Assembly: GCF_014610845.1 (NCBI RefSeq)
Contig: NZ_JABTCG010000005.1
Location: 248,001-312,000, forward strand
DNA: 64,000 nucleotides
From: Maribacter arenosus
GTDB lineage: Bacteria > Bacteroidota > Bacteroidia > Flavobacteriales > Flavobacteriaceae
Reading direction: 5' to 3'
Each line of letters begins with the position of its first letter. Position 1 is the stretch's first letter. The translations under genes and the position numbers were made by a program. Shown piece by piece: positions 23,366 to 32,301 of the stretch. The notes below the pieces were generated by a model that worked only from the letters and a program-made list of their open reading frames with translations, did no database searches and was not told the DNA's origin.

Positions 23366-23864
23366 AATTCAAAGATTCTTTTTGAGTTTCAAAAAGCACC
23401 TATATCAATCCTAGAAATACCATATTTTAAGTAAATTTGTTTAAAAGGAATTTATGAATTACTCGTAATACTTTTTAACCTTTACAACCCATAGGTTCTT
23501 TTGCAATTTTGATTTTCTAGTAAACGAATTCCATTTTTTAACGGATTCACATCCTAGTTTCGAACAAATATCGAACAAATATCAATATTTATTTTCGCAA
23601 TTTATTGTAAATCAATTATTTAAATACAATATCATGGTATACAGAACGTATACCATACCATGGAGGAATAATTGCTTGCCTGTTTTTACTAAAACGACCT
23701 ACCATCAATCCATATAAAAAACGTCAAGTACTTCTTGACTTTTTCATATTATCACCCCGCGCCCAGTGACACAAATCATTGTGTATATTTTCAGGCCTTA
23801 CTAATTTCATGACTGTAATAACATAGCAATTCAGATTATTAATTCATTTTAAAGGAATAGGGTC
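23366..23864. other. Gene-free right flank of the array
   Basis: About 500 bp without a supported gene. It contains an 11-bp tandem repeat (TCGAACAAATA at 23560-23570 and 23571-23581). It also has a perfect 9-bp palindrome with a 5-bp loop: ATGGTATAC at 23634-23642 and GTATACCAT at 23648-23656. The palindrome could be an operator or a hairpin. The array-to-chromosome boundary probably lies here. Confidence 0.5.
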
Positions 23865-24347
23865 ATGGGAACATCGATTAAAACAATAGTATTAAGTACA
23901 ATACTTGCTCTGTTTGTTGTTTGCTCCTGCAGCAAGGAGGAAGATTCATTGGTAAAAAAAGGACCATTCAACATTAGTGAACTTGCCGGTAATTGGGAAG
24001 CCACTAAGGCAGGTTTCACGGGCAATGATATGGCGATAGACTTAATTGCCGAAGGGGGAACCGTAACCATGAGTGTTCAAAGTAGTGGCAAGTTCACCAT
24101 GAACATTGATCCGGTAGATCGAGCTGCATATACGGTTAGCGGAGAAATGTTCTGGGAAGAATGGGAAGGTAGTTCGTATTTCGCCATTGAGTGGGACGAT
24201 TACCCAGGCGATTGGGATACCTACGGGGCAACCCTAACTGCCACAACCTTACGAATCAATGGAGGTTTTGATACAGGGGAATATGATTTCGAGAATGATG
24301 GCACATTTGAATCGGTCAGTGTAACTTTTGAATTTGTAAGGGTTTAG
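23865..24347 (+). CDS. Lipocalin-like lipoprotein
   Basis: The 160-residue protein has a lipobox (FVVCSC, Cys 22) and a mature region beginning with ISELAGNWEATKAGF, typical of lipocalin-like (DUF5004-type) lipoproteins of Flavobacteriia. Acidic strands such as WDDYPGDWDTYG follow. It has no enzymatic motif. It is convergent with, and overlaps by 4 bp, the acyltransferase gene on the other strand. Confidence 0.75.
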   Translation: MGTSIKTIVLSTILALFVVCSCSKEEDSLVKKGPFNISELAGNWEATKAGFTGNDMAIDLIAEGGTVTMSVQSSGKFTMNIDPVDRAAYTVSGEMFWEEWEGSSYFAIEWDDYPGDWDTYGATLTATTLRINGGFDTGEYDFENDGTFESVSVTFEFVRV

Positions 24348-24880
24348 GTGTATTCAGGGATTTTGCCTACTACACCTTTAAAAAACGCCTTATACGTCTT
24401 AAAGTCCCCTTCCATATCTTCTGTAGGCACATAGGGTTTGGAGAATTTGATTTTTTTGTGGCCATAATCAAAGGCTACCAAAACTATCGGTACATTGGCC
24501 GCTTTGGCGATATAGTAGAATCCCGTTTTCCATTTGTCAACTTTCTTACGTGTTCCTTCCGGGGACAGTGCCAACCGAAATACTTCCTTTTCGTCAAAAA
24601 TCGCAGCAATCGCAGTCACCGTATCGCTGCTTTTGCTACGGTCGATGGGCGCTCCACCCATCCACTTAAAATACCAACCAAAAGGAGGCTTAAAAAGGCT
24701 TTTCTTGGCAATATAATTTATATCCTGGTTTATGACCCTTCGAATCAGTAGTCCCAAAAAAAAGTCGATCCAACTGGTATGTGGAACGACTGCTACAATA
24801 CACTTGTTCAATTTGGGGAATTCCCCTTCAATCTTCCATCGAAGTAACCTGAAATAAATAAATTGGGCCAGTTTATGCAT
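24344..24880 (-). CDS. 1-acyl-sn-glycerol-3-phosphate acyltransferase-like protein
   Basis: The 178-residue PlsC-type protein has the catalytic H-x4-D in PHTSWIDF (about 33-40), the substrate motif GAPIDRS (about 75-81) and SPEGTRKK (about 108-115). It transfers an acyl chain to a lysophospholipid or related acceptor at the inner membrane. It is the last gene of a minus-strand operon with kdsB, an HAD phosphatase and kdnB, so a role in lipid A or glycolipid acylation is possible. This link is inference. Confidence 0.85.
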   Translation of the reverse strand: MHKLAQFIYFRLLRWKIEGEFPKLNKCIVAVVPHTSWIDFFLGLLIRRVINQDINYIAKKSLFKPPFGWYFKWMGGAPIDRSKSSDTVTAIAAIFDEKEVFRLALSPEGTRKKVDKWKTGFYYIAKAANVPIVLVAFDYGHKKIKFSKPYVPTEDMEGDFKTYKAFFKGVVGKIPEYT

Positions 24881-24889
24881 TTAGGTGAC

Positions 24890-26017
24890 TTAGATCTTTT
24901 GATAAATCGATTTCAGTTTGGCGGGAGTAATACTAGTTCTCCATTGTTTTCCCAAAGCATTCTCCCATAAGGGTTCCATACTTAGGGCAACTGTTATCAT
25001 GGTATTAAATTCCCCATCGGACAAATTCGCGCATATCCCTTCGGGCAACCGTATTTCATGTTTTTCACGGATGGTATTGAACATCGCTACCCCTTCTGGG
25101 TAAAACTCCTCCAAATGTTGAAAAACAAGACAATTACCAAGTCCATGTTTTACCCCTAAGAGATATGAAAGCCCATAACTCAAGGCATGGGCAACCCCTA
25201 CTTGGGAATAGGCAATACTCATTCCACCATGCCATGAAGCCATCATTAACTTATCTCTGGATTCGCATGGTGACAAATCGTCTAAAAAAACTTCCTTGCA
25301 GAGCTCAAATGCCTTCTCACCATAACTTTGGCTAAAAGCATTCAAGTAGGTTCCATTTAAAGATTCCACACAATGGATAAAGCAGTCCATTCCCGTATAG
25401 AACCATTGATTTTTTGAAACTCCATAGGTTAGGTCGGGATCCAATACTACTTGGTCAAAAGTCGTATAATCCGAATTAATCCCCAACTTCTTTTCTGGAC
25501 CTAAAAGCACTGTTGTCCGTGAAACTTCGGCCCCAGTACCACTTATGGTTGGAATACCTACATGATAAATGGATGGTTTTTTTACCAAATCCCAACCTTG
25601 ATATACCGATGAGCTACCTTCATTGTTCAACATTATGGCAACGGCTTTTGCCAGATCCATGACCGTACCCCCTCCAATACCGACAATCCCCGACGGTGGC
25701 TCCATAGAATCATCCTTGACTTTTTGTACCAGCACATCGACCTGTTCGGTTTTGGGTTCCTCATCGGCAGAGATAAAAATAATCAGGTCATTGAATATAG
25801 CCGGTATTCTCCCTACTAATTCCTTGCCTTCAAAAACATCGTCAACCAAAAAAATGAAAGGGGCATCGGAATGTTTCCTTTTAGACATCAAGATGGACCC
25901 CAAAGCATCGAAACTGCCTTTCCCAAAAACCACACGTGGAACCATGGGAAAGTTTTTATATTGAACTTCTTGGCCCGGAAAGGTGTTTATTGTTTTAGTT
26001 TTATTCTTTAACTCCAT
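24890..26017 (-). CDS. kdnB: 3-deoxy-alpha-D-manno-octulosonate 8-oxidase (KdnB-like)
   Basis: The 375-residue protein is an iron-containing (type III) alcohol dehydrogenase. It has FGKGSF near residue 31, GIGGGTVMDLAKAV (about 113-126), the PTISGTGAEVSRT motif (about 157-169) and iron-ligand histidines in GVAHALSYGL and GVKHGLGN (about 276-297). The strings WDLVK and LGINSDYT are characteristic of KdnB, which oxidises C8 of Kdo as the first step to 8-amino-Kdo (Kdo8N) in Shewanella. The kdsB cytidylyltransferase in the same operon supports this. No KdnA aminotransferase is in the window. Confidence 0.85.
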   Translation of the reverse strand: MELKNKTKTINTFPGQEVQYKNFPMVPRVVFGKGSFDALGSILMSKRKHSDAPFIFLVDDVFEGKELVGRIPAIFNDLIIFISADEEPKTEQVDVLVQKVKDDSMEPPSGIVGIGGGTVMDLAKAVAIMLNNEGSSSVYQGWDLVKKPSIYHVGIPTISGTGAEVSRTTVLLGPEKKLGINSDYTTFDQVVLDPDLTYGVSKNQWFYTGMDCFIHCVESLNGTYLNAFSQSYGEKAFELCKEVFLDDLSPCESRDKLMMASWHGGMSIAYSQVGVAHALSYGLSYLLGVKHGLGNCLVFQHLEEFYPEGVAMFNTIREKHEIRLPEGICANLSDGEFNTMITVALSMEPLWENALGKQWRTSITPAKLKSIYQKI

Positions 26018-26021
26018 AGCA

Positions 26022-26723
26022 TTAATTCAAATAGTCTAGGATATCCCGTAAACCATTAATTTTCAAATATTCATACTCGTTGTTCCCTATTGAAACTTGT
26101 TCATGTTGCCAAGTTGTGTGAAATGGGACATGGACCGCTTTGGCCCCGATATTCAGTATAGGCAGTACATCAGATTTTAGGGAATTTCCGATCATTAAAA
26201 ACTCATCGACTTCTATCTCTAGATGTTCCAACAGGTTTTTATAATTTATTTCTTTTTTATCGCTTAAAACCTCCACATGGTGAAAATATTTCGATAGCCC
26301 CGATTTTTCAAGTTTTCGTTCCTGATCCAACAAATCACCTTTGGTCAATACGATTAAGCGATATTTATTATTCAATGCCTTTAGTACTTCTTTTACACCA
26401 TCCAATAATTCAACAGGACGGGCGATCATTCCTTTACCAAGATTCAGGATTTCATGAATAGTTGCTTGGGAAACCTTATTATTCGATAATTCCAATGCAG
26501 ATTCGATCATGGAAAGCATAAAACCCTTAATGCCATACCCATAAAGCTCCAAATTTTCCATTTCCTTTTTAAAGAGCTCTTGATCGATCTTGTTTTTGGT
26601 CTCAAAATTTTCAAGCAAATTGGCAAACTGGTCTTCGGTCTCACGAAAATAAGTTTCATTTACCCACAGGGTATCGTCGGCATCAAAACCGATTACTTTA
26701 ATGTTACTGAAATCTATTTCCAT
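26022..26723 (-). CDS. HAD-family phosphatase
   Basis: The 233-residue protein has HAD motif [11 protein letters not shown] (about 12-21), motif II in VLTKGD (about 123-128) and motif IV in [10 protein letters not shown] (about 177-186). The helical cap domain lies between motifs I and II (C1-type, YjjG-like). It sits between kdnB (4-bp gap) and kdsB (10-bp overlap), so it is translated with them. Its substrate could be a Kdo-pathway phosphate, such as Kdo-8-phosphate, but KdsC proteins have no cap and this one does. Specific substrate unknown. Confidence 0.8.
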   Translation of the reverse strand: MEIDFSNIKVIGFDADDTLWVNETYFRETEDQFANLLENFETKNKIDQELFKKEMENLELYGYGIKGFMLSMIESALELSNNKVSQATIHEILNLGKGMIARPVELLDGVKEVLKALNNKYRLIVLTKGDLLDQERKLEKSGLSKYFHHVEVLSDKKEINYKNLLEHLEIEVDEFLMIGNSLKSDVLPILNIGAKAVHVPFHTTWQHEQVSIGNNEYEYLKINGLRDILDYLN

Positions 26724-27442
26724 GCGTCTTGGGCCTTTTTTAAATCTTCAGGGGTATCTATTTCAATCCCGGAAATATTTGTTTCAACCATTTTTATTTT
26801 CTTTCCATACTCCAAATACCTAATGGCTTCAATCTTTTCCTTGGCCTCCAAAGGCTTCATGGGTAACCGTTGAAAATCCATCAATGCACGCTTTCTAAAA
26901 GCGTATATACCTTTATGCTTGTAGTATAGATCCTCAATAGTGGTATCCCTGGGATACGGTATTGGGGACCTAGAAAAATAGAGGGCGAAATTACGATTAT
27001 CGACAATAACCTTAACAGTATTGGGGTCGTTTATTTCATCCCAATCATTGATGCGTACCATGAGCGAGGCTAGATCGATTTCCGACTTGGTGTCATCTTT
27101 GAAAACCTTCAGGACACCTGCTAAACTTTCGCGATCGGTAAAAGGCTCATCACCTTGAACATTTACGATGATGTCTACATCCATGTCCGTAACCGCCTCT
27201 GCGATACGGTCACTTCCACAATCGTGTTCTTTTATACTCATGATGGCCTTACCCCCAGCGTTTTTGATTGTATTATAAATGATATCACTATCGGTAACAA
27301 CATATACCTCATGGAAGAGTCCCGTTTGTACGGCAGCCTCATACGTGCGCAGAATAACCGGTTTACCCGATAGATCTTGCATTAATTTAGCAGGGAATCT
27401 TGAAGCCGCATAACGCGCAGGGATCATGGCAATAATTTTCAC
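26714..27442 (-). CDS. kdsB: 3-deoxy-manno-octulosonate cytidylyltransferase
   Basis: The 242-residue protein has the full KdsB pattern: [17 protein letters not shown] (about 5-21), [11 protein letters not shown] (about 94-104), VNVQGDEPF (about 114-122), [12 protein letters not shown] (about 156-167) and [13 protein letters not shown] near the end. KdsB activates Kdo (or Kdo8N) with CTP to CMP-Kdo for lipopolysaccharide inner-core synthesis in the cytoplasm. First gene of the kdsB-HAD-kdnB-plsC-like operon. Confidence 0.95.
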   Translation of the reverse strand: MKIIAMIPARYAASRFPAKLMQDLSGKPVILRTYEAAVQTGLFHEVYVVTDSDIIYNTIKNAGGKAIMSIKEHDCGSDRIAEAVTDMDVDIIVNVQGDEPFTDRESLAGVLKVFKDDTKSEIDLASLMVRINDWDEINDPNTVKVIVDNRNFALYFSRSPIPYPRDTTIEDLYYKHKGIYAFRKRALMDFQRLPMKPLEAKEKIEAIRYLEYGKKIKMVETNISGIEIDTPEDLKKAQDAWK

Positions 27443-27465
27443 TCTATTTTCTTTAAATGGTTCGA

Positions 27466-28035
27466 TTAAGATTTTTTTCTAGGTCTAAGTCTGCGGTAGA
27501 TCATAAACACGAATATCAAAATGGCAATAACCAGAAACGCAGCCAATATAGGCGCAAAAATAGAAGCTGTAGTTACCACAACGGCAGTACCTGTTTCCAC
27601 GGTGGATACCAAAGGGTTGGCTACCCCCCCTGTCGTTGCTGTTGAGGCCAATCTTGTGGAAGCTCCTGCTCCCTTTATCGCTGTTGCCGTACCGCCTCCC
27701 GCGATTATGGCCAAGGACCAGGTGACTACAGGATCTAAATTGGCTACAGTCGATACCATTACCGCTGTACCCGCAATTGCTGCCAGTGGTATGGCTATAC
27801 TATCCAATAGGTTATCTACCCATGGAATAAAATAAGCGAATATTTCTGCCAAAGTTGCTACCCCAAGCGTTATCAAAGCAGCGATACTCCCTATCCAATG
27901 CCAATTTTCATTCAACTCCCAAACGCCAAAATAGGAAGCGAGACTTAAAGCGAATAACGGTAAAAAAACACGAAAACCTACCGATGCGGCCAATCCTACA
28001 CCCAAAAAAATGCTAATTATCGTTTCAGAGGTCAT
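27466..28035 (-). CDS. DUF4126 membrane protein
   Basis: The 189-residue protein has about five hydrophobic segments and the DUF4126 pattern: [22 protein letters not shown] near the start, [16 protein letters not shown] in the middle, and a Gly/Ala/Thr-rich central span. Function unknown. It precedes kdsB by 23 bp on the same strand and may share its transcript. Confidence 0.85.
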   Translation of the reverse strand: MTSETIISIFLGVGLAASVGFRVFLPLFALSLASYFGVWELNENWHWIGSIAALITLGVATLAEIFAYFIPWVDNLLDSIAIPLAAIAGTAVMVSTVANLDPVVTWSLAIIAGGGTATAIKGAGASTRLASTATTGGVANPLVSTVETGTAVVVTTASIFAPILAAFLVIAILIFVFMIYRRLRPRKKS

Positions 28036-28060
28036 TGTTATTACTTTGCACTAATTTAGG

Positions 28061-29509
28061 TTATTCCGTATCAAGAAAAAAATCGGATTTAAAACCTATG
28101 AGGTACAATTGTTTCTTGGCTCTGGTGACCGCGGTATATAACCAACGAAGATATTCTTTGTCAATACCATTAGGCAAATAAGGTTGTTCCACAAAAACCG
28201 TATTCCACTGGCCACCTTGCGATTTATGACAGGTAATGGCATAGGAGAACTTTACCTGGAGCGCATTGAAATACTTATTGTTTTTAACCCCAAGGAATTT
28301 TTTGTATTTGGACTTTTCATGGGCATAATCCTTCATGACTTCGAGGTACAACCTATTTCCATCTTCATAGGATAAGGAAGGGGTTGTTGCCTTGATTGTA
28401 TCAAGTAACAAAACGGTTTCGAACGGCTGTTGATTGGGGTAATCGACCATTTTAACCTTTACTTCAGCGAATTTGAAACCATACAATTCTTTAATCGCAA
28501 AGATCTCCAAGACCTCGATGATATCGCCATTGGCAATAAAACCCGCTTCCGAACTGGGTTCTAGCCAAAAATAATTGTTCTTTACCACCATCATATAATC
28601 CCCCACAGCTAGATCATTTTCCAAATAAAGAATTCTGCTGCGAATGTTCTCATTATACAGATTGGCCCTTTTATTGGAACGTACAATCAAAGTTGTTTCT
28701 TCCTTACCGTTTTCGGAGTACGAACTATCAATTGCTTCTTGGATCTCATACCCATCGACCAATCGGACAATATCGGTATATGGACTTACATCGAACTTAA
28801 ACCCTTCAAAGAAAGTGCCGGCTAATTGTTCGCGTAACAGGGTGGCATTGACTAGGATCCCTGAATCTTCAGCTTGGCGAACCACCTCGTCTAACTCAAG
28901 TTTTGTCACCTCCTTATTATAATTAAGGGATAATCTCGCATCGTCTAAGGCCGGACTTAGATCTAGATGCACAGGAGGTAACTGGGCCGTGTCCCCTATT
29001 AAGATCAATTTACAGTTATGGCCCGAATAGACGAACATCATTAAATCATCTAGTAGGGAGCCATTTTCAAAAAGTTTTGTATCTGTCGGGGTATCCGGGA
29101 TCATTGAGGCCTCATCGACAATAAAAATGGTATTCCTGTGCTTGTTCGGTGCCAGAACAAACTGGACTCCTCCACCCTTTTGTTTCTTGGGGAAATATAT
29201 TTTCCGATGTATAGTAAAAGCCTGGGTATTCGAATAATTGGACATTACTTTGGCCGCCCTACCTGTTGGCGCCATAAGCACGGCTTTCATGGTAGTATGC
29301 CATAAATTATTGACCAGAGTGCCCACGATTGTCGTCTTACCGGTTCCTGCGAATCCTTTTAACAAAAACAAGCGTTCTTTGGTTTTCGAAAGTACAAAGT
29401 CTGATAGTTGTTGTAAGGCTACAGCTTGTTTAGAAGTAGGTTCATGAGGGAATTTTTCCTTTAGAATAGCAAAATAAGATGAGACGGTCAGGGCTTTCAT
29501 TACAGCCAA
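28061..29509 (-). CDS. RecD/Dda-like ATP-dependent DNA helicase
   Basis: The 482-residue protein is a superfamily 1B helicase. It has Walker A GFAGTGKTT (about 48-56), motif Ia MAPTGRAAKVM (about 78-88), Walker B VDEASMIPD (about 131-139), motif III GDTAQLPPV (about 173-181), motif V TCHKSQGGQW and motif VI YTAVTRAKKQLYL near the C-terminus. It lacks the long N-terminal region of RecD2. It unwinds DNA 5' to 3' in repair or recombination; partner unknown. Confidence 0.9.
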   Translation of the reverse strand: MAVMKALTVSSYFAILKEKFPHEPTSKQAVALQQLSDFVLSKTKERLFLLKGFAGTGKTTIVGTLVNNLWHTTMKAVLMAPTGRAAKVMSNYSNTQAFTIHRKIYFPKKQKGGGVQFVLAPNKHRNTIFIVDEASMIPDTPTDTKLFENGSLLDDLMMFVYSGHNCKLILIGDTAQLPPVHLDLSPALDDARLSLNYNKEVTKLELDEVVRQAEDSGILVNATLLREQLAGTFFEGFKFDVSPYTDIVRLVDGYEIQEAIDSSYSENGKEETTLIVRSNKRANLYNENIRSRILYLENDLAVGDYMMVVKNNYFWLEPSSEAGFIANGDIIEVLEIFAIKELYGFKFAEVKVKMVDYPNQQPFETVLLLDTIKATTPSLSYEDGNRLYLEVMKDYAHEKSKYKKFLGVKNNKYFNALQVKFSYAITCHKSQGGQWNTVFVEQPYLPNGIDKEYLRWLYTAVTRAKKQLYLIGFKSDFFLDTE

Positions 29510-29726
29510 ATATAACCATGATTCTTCGTCAAAAACACCATAATCCCAATATTCTATTCATAAGCATTAAATACAGAAAGAATTTTACGAACTTTTAGAT
29601 TCGTTTTAAACGGATGGGGACGATACCTACTTTTCATTCCAAGTCCCGTTATAATGGGCGTACCATAAAAATAAAAAAGGTAAATAAATCCATCCTTAAA
29701 ATATTAGGCGGTTTGCAAAAAAATTG

Positions 29727-29734
29727 TAGATTTG
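29727..29734 (+). promoter_or_regulatory. Candidate -7 promoter box
   Basis: TAGATTTG fits TAnnTTTG, 34 bp before the ATG at 29769. The nearest upstream TTTG (29712-29715) is too close for a standard -33 box. Confidence 0.4.
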
Positions 29735-29768
29735 TGTTAACCACTAAGTTATAATTAACACATACGAA

Positions 29769-30419
29769 ATGAAGACCATAATACAAATCGTACTTTGGAT
29801 TGCCTGTATCGGATTCGGATACCTTATTTATCAGTCAGTTACAGGGCCTATTGAGTTTAAAAAGGTAAAACAAGAACGTTTTGCGAAAGTTGTTTCTAAG
29901 TTAAAGGATATTCGAAATGCACAGGAAGCCTATAAAACGGCCAATGGAAAATATGCGAATGATTTCAAGACTCTTATAAGTTTCGTGGATACTGGAAAGT
30001 ATACCATTACCCAACAAAGGGATTCCTCTTATATGGAAATGGATAAGACCTATGGAATTGAACTTTTAAAAGAAATAAAGATTATCGATACTTTGGGATT
30101 TGTTTCCGTTAAGGATTCATTATTTAAAAATGACGATCGCTATAAAAGCTTAATGGATGTACCTTATGCCCAAGGAGGTGAGAAATTTGAAATGAAATCG
30201 GCAATCATTGACAAGGGGGGGTATAAAGCACCGGTTTTTGAAGCCAAGGTCAAAAAGAACGTTATTCTTTATGATCAGCCTAAAGACTTGTTAGATCGTG
30301 AAAATGCCCAAATAAGCGTTGAGGAAGTGAATGGTGATGTTATTAAAGTAGGTTCACTGGAGCAAGTGAGCACTAGTGGAAACTGGCCTCCGATCTATGA
30401 CAAAAAATCAGACCTTTAA
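29769..30419 (+). CDS. Conserved membrane-anchored protein, function unknown
   Basis: The 216-residue protein has one N-terminal hydrophobic span (about 4-24). A helix follows (KDIRNAQEAYKTANGKYANDFKTLISFV, about 47-74) that resembles the pilin-like DIRNAQEAYKxxNGxYA segment of type II secretion pseudopilins and G-like proteins. The rest has no known domain. It overlaps the DUF3822 gene by 23 bp, so the two are coupled. Confidence 0.7.
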   Translation: MKTIIQIVLWIACIGFGYLIYQSVTGPIEFKKVKQERFAKVVSKLKDIRNAQEAYKTANGKYANDFKTLISFVDTGKYTITQQRDSSYMEMDKTYGIELLKEIKIIDTLGFVSVKDSLFKNDDRYKSLMDVPYAQGGEKFEMKSAIIDKGGYKAPVFEAKVKKNVILYDQPKDLLDRENAQISVEEVNGDVIKVGSLEQVSTSGNWPPIYDKKSDL

Positions 30420-31233
30420 TCCAGGCAATATCCCATTGGAAAAATATAATAAACTGTCCATTCAAGTTAGCTTGAATGGACTTTCTTTTTGTATCCTTGA
30501 TACGATTTCCAACACTATAGTAAATTCTGACCGACGGTTATTCGATAAGCCGCAAACCCCTATTGAATTACAAGGCCATCTAAAAGCATTATTCGCAAAA
30601 CACCAGTTGATCAATGCACCTTTTGCCGAAGTGGTCGTTGTTCATAACAATGGGCTCTTCAGTTTTGTACCAAAATCGTTGTTCGATGAAAAGGAACTGG
30701 CCAACTATTTAAAGTTGAATGCCAAAATATTGGCCAATGACCATATTGCCTATGATACGTTGGACAACCATGATATGATCAATGTTTATGTCCCTTTTGT
30801 GAATATCAATAATTATATTTTTGGATTGTTCGGGGAATTTGAATACAAACACAGTGCTACGGTATTGGTTGAGGCCTTATTGAATACTTCCGGAACACAG
30901 AAAAAAGAGCCGGTCTGTTATGTTCATGTTGACGGGCAACAAATGGATATCACCGTAATTACCCAGAAAAAATTGTTGCTCCATAATAGTTTTACATATA
31001 CTACAAAAGAGGATTTTATGTACTATTTACTCTTTATTATGGAGCAGTTACAACTAGATACGGAATCTACAAAACTTAAACTTTTCGGCAATATTGAAGA
31101 GGACGACCATATTTATAAATTGTGCTATAATTATATTAAGGACATATCTATCTTCATACCCCCAATACCTTCATACCCCATGGCAGATGCCGACCAGAAC
31201 TCCATTGACTTTACATTAATCAATGCTTTGTAA
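30397..31233 (+). CDS. DUF3822 family protein
   Basis: I choose the ATG at 30397 (278 residues, MTKNQTF...) over an in-frame GTG 21 bp upstream. DUF3822 is specific to Bacteroidota and has an actin-like fold reminiscent of PilM-type proteins. Visible parts include LSIQVSLNGLSFCILD (about 19-34) and VVVHNNGLFSFVPKSLFDE (about 81-99). Stop and start overlap with rsmD (31233). With the pseudopilin-like upstream gene it could form a small envelope module; this is inference. Confidence 0.85.
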   Translation: MTKNQTFNPGNIPLEKYNKLSIQVSLNGLSFCILDTISNTIVNSDRRLFDKPQTPIELQGHLKALFAKHQLINAPFAEVVVVHNNGLFSFVPKSLFDEKELANYLKLNAKILANDHIAYDTLDNHDMINVYVPFVNINNYIFGLFGEFEYKHSATVLVEALLNTSGTQKKEPVCYVHVDGQQMDITVITQKKLLLHNSFTYTTKEDFMYYLLFIMEQLQLDTESTKLKLFGNIEEDDHIYKLCYNYIKDISIFIPPIPSYPMADADQNSIDFTLINAL

Positions 31234-31769
31234 TGCGGATTATTTCTGGCAGACATAAAGGTAAGAGAATAACGGCCCCAAAAAAGTTGCCTGTTCGCCC
31301 TACAACCGATATGGCCAAGGAAGCACTTTTCAATATTTTGAACAATTCCTACTATTTTGAGGATGTTTCAATTCTTGACCTCTTCGCTGGCACGGGGAAT
31401 ATTAGTTTTGAATTCGCATCAAGGGGTGCGACCGATTTGGTAGCCGTTGATTCCGACTATGGATGCATACAATTCATTGATAAAATTTCTAAGGAACTCG
31501 ATTATGGGATTTCGACGGTCAAAAGCGACGTTTTTCAATTTTTGGAGAAGACCTCAACCAAAGCCGATATCATTTTTGCCGACCCACCTTATGATTTATC
31601 CCTTGAGGATTTGTCCAAACTACCGGAATCGGTTTTTACCCATAATCTTTTGAAAGAGAACGGGATTCTTATTATTGAACATTCTAAACATACGGATCTC
31701 TCACAAGTCGAACACTTTAAAAGCCATCGCCGATATGGGGGAAGTGTTTTTAGTTTTTTTGGGTCTTAG
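31233..31769 (+). CDS. rsmD: 16S rRNA (guanine(966)-N2)-methyltransferase
   Basis: The 178-residue protein has the RsmD layout: MRIISGRHKGKRI at the start, RPTTDMAKEALFNIL (about 22-36), SAM motif LDLFAGTGNISFE (about 50-62) and the catalytic ADPPYD (about 110-115). It methylates G966 of 16S rRNA in the 30S subunit. Its start overlaps the stop of the DUF3822 gene. Confidence 0.95.
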   Translation: MRIISGRHKGKRITAPKKLPVRPTTDMAKEALFNILNNSYYFEDVSILDLFAGTGNISFEFASRGATDLVAVDSDYGCIQFIDKISKELDYGISTVKSDVFQFLEKTSTKADIIFADPPYDLSLEDLSKLPESVFTHNLLKENGILIIEHSKHTDLSQVEHFKSHRRYGGSVFSFFGS

Positions 31770-31828
31770 TCGGAAAAAAACATTTGACTTTGCCCAAAGT
31801 TTATTCAACCAACACGTTTTATTAAAAA

Positions 31829-32203
31829 AGCAGGCCATAAGCCGGATTCTGTAAGGTCGTAAGACCCCCCTTATCATTTATCTTGACCTTTGGTTGCCCA
31901 AAGGCTCTAACCGCCTACCCTTCAGCTCGGGCGTGCAACCCTCGAACACTGATTTACATGACGTTTCACCGTATAGAGTTTACCTGGTTTCACTACAGCA
32001 TAACCTGTACATACTTTCTGTTGCACTTGTCCGTCCCGCCGAGGCGGGAGACGGGTGTTACCCGCTATACTGCACTATGGTGTCCGGACTTTCCTCTACA
32101 TCCCAAACTTGATTCGGGACCTCTTATATATTTCAACAATATCTAAATAGGTACTGAAACAAGTCCAGCACGCAGCGATAAGGTGACCTGCTAGCTGCAA
32201 ATT
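31829..32203 (-). ncRNA. rnpB: RNase P RNA, bacterial class A
   Basis: Read on the minus strand, the sequence has the RNase P landmarks: a 5' region with CAGGTCACCTTATCGC (near 32180), GAGGAAAGTCCGGACACC (near 32080-32097) and a 3' end with AGAATCCGGCTTATGGCC (31834-31851). The 3' end is followed by CTGC and a T-run. The 5' and 3' ends pair to form P1/P4 as usual. It forms the catalytic RNA of RNase P, which trims tRNA 5' leaders. A GC-rich hairpin (CCCGCCGAGGCGGG near 32036-32049) is inserted in a variable arm. Ends are approximate by a few bases. Confidence 0.95.
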
Positions 32204-32269
32204 TACTTCAATTGTTGATAAAAAAGTGTTTAATCCATCTTAAATAAAGGGCTAGTACCTCCGCTATTT

Positions 32270-32277
32270 TTATATTT
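32270..32277 (+). promoter_or_regulatory. Candidate -7 promoter box of dnaX
   Basis: TATATTTG matches TAnnTTTG, 24 bp upstream of the dnaX ATG. No clear -33 box is seen. Confidence 0.5.
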
Positions 32278-32301
32278 GTAATAAGCCATGGTATTACTCA
32301 A

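Noticed and set aside
31883-32146. Open frames of 72-87 codons on the + strand
   Set aside because: They lie entirely within the RNase P RNA on the other strand.
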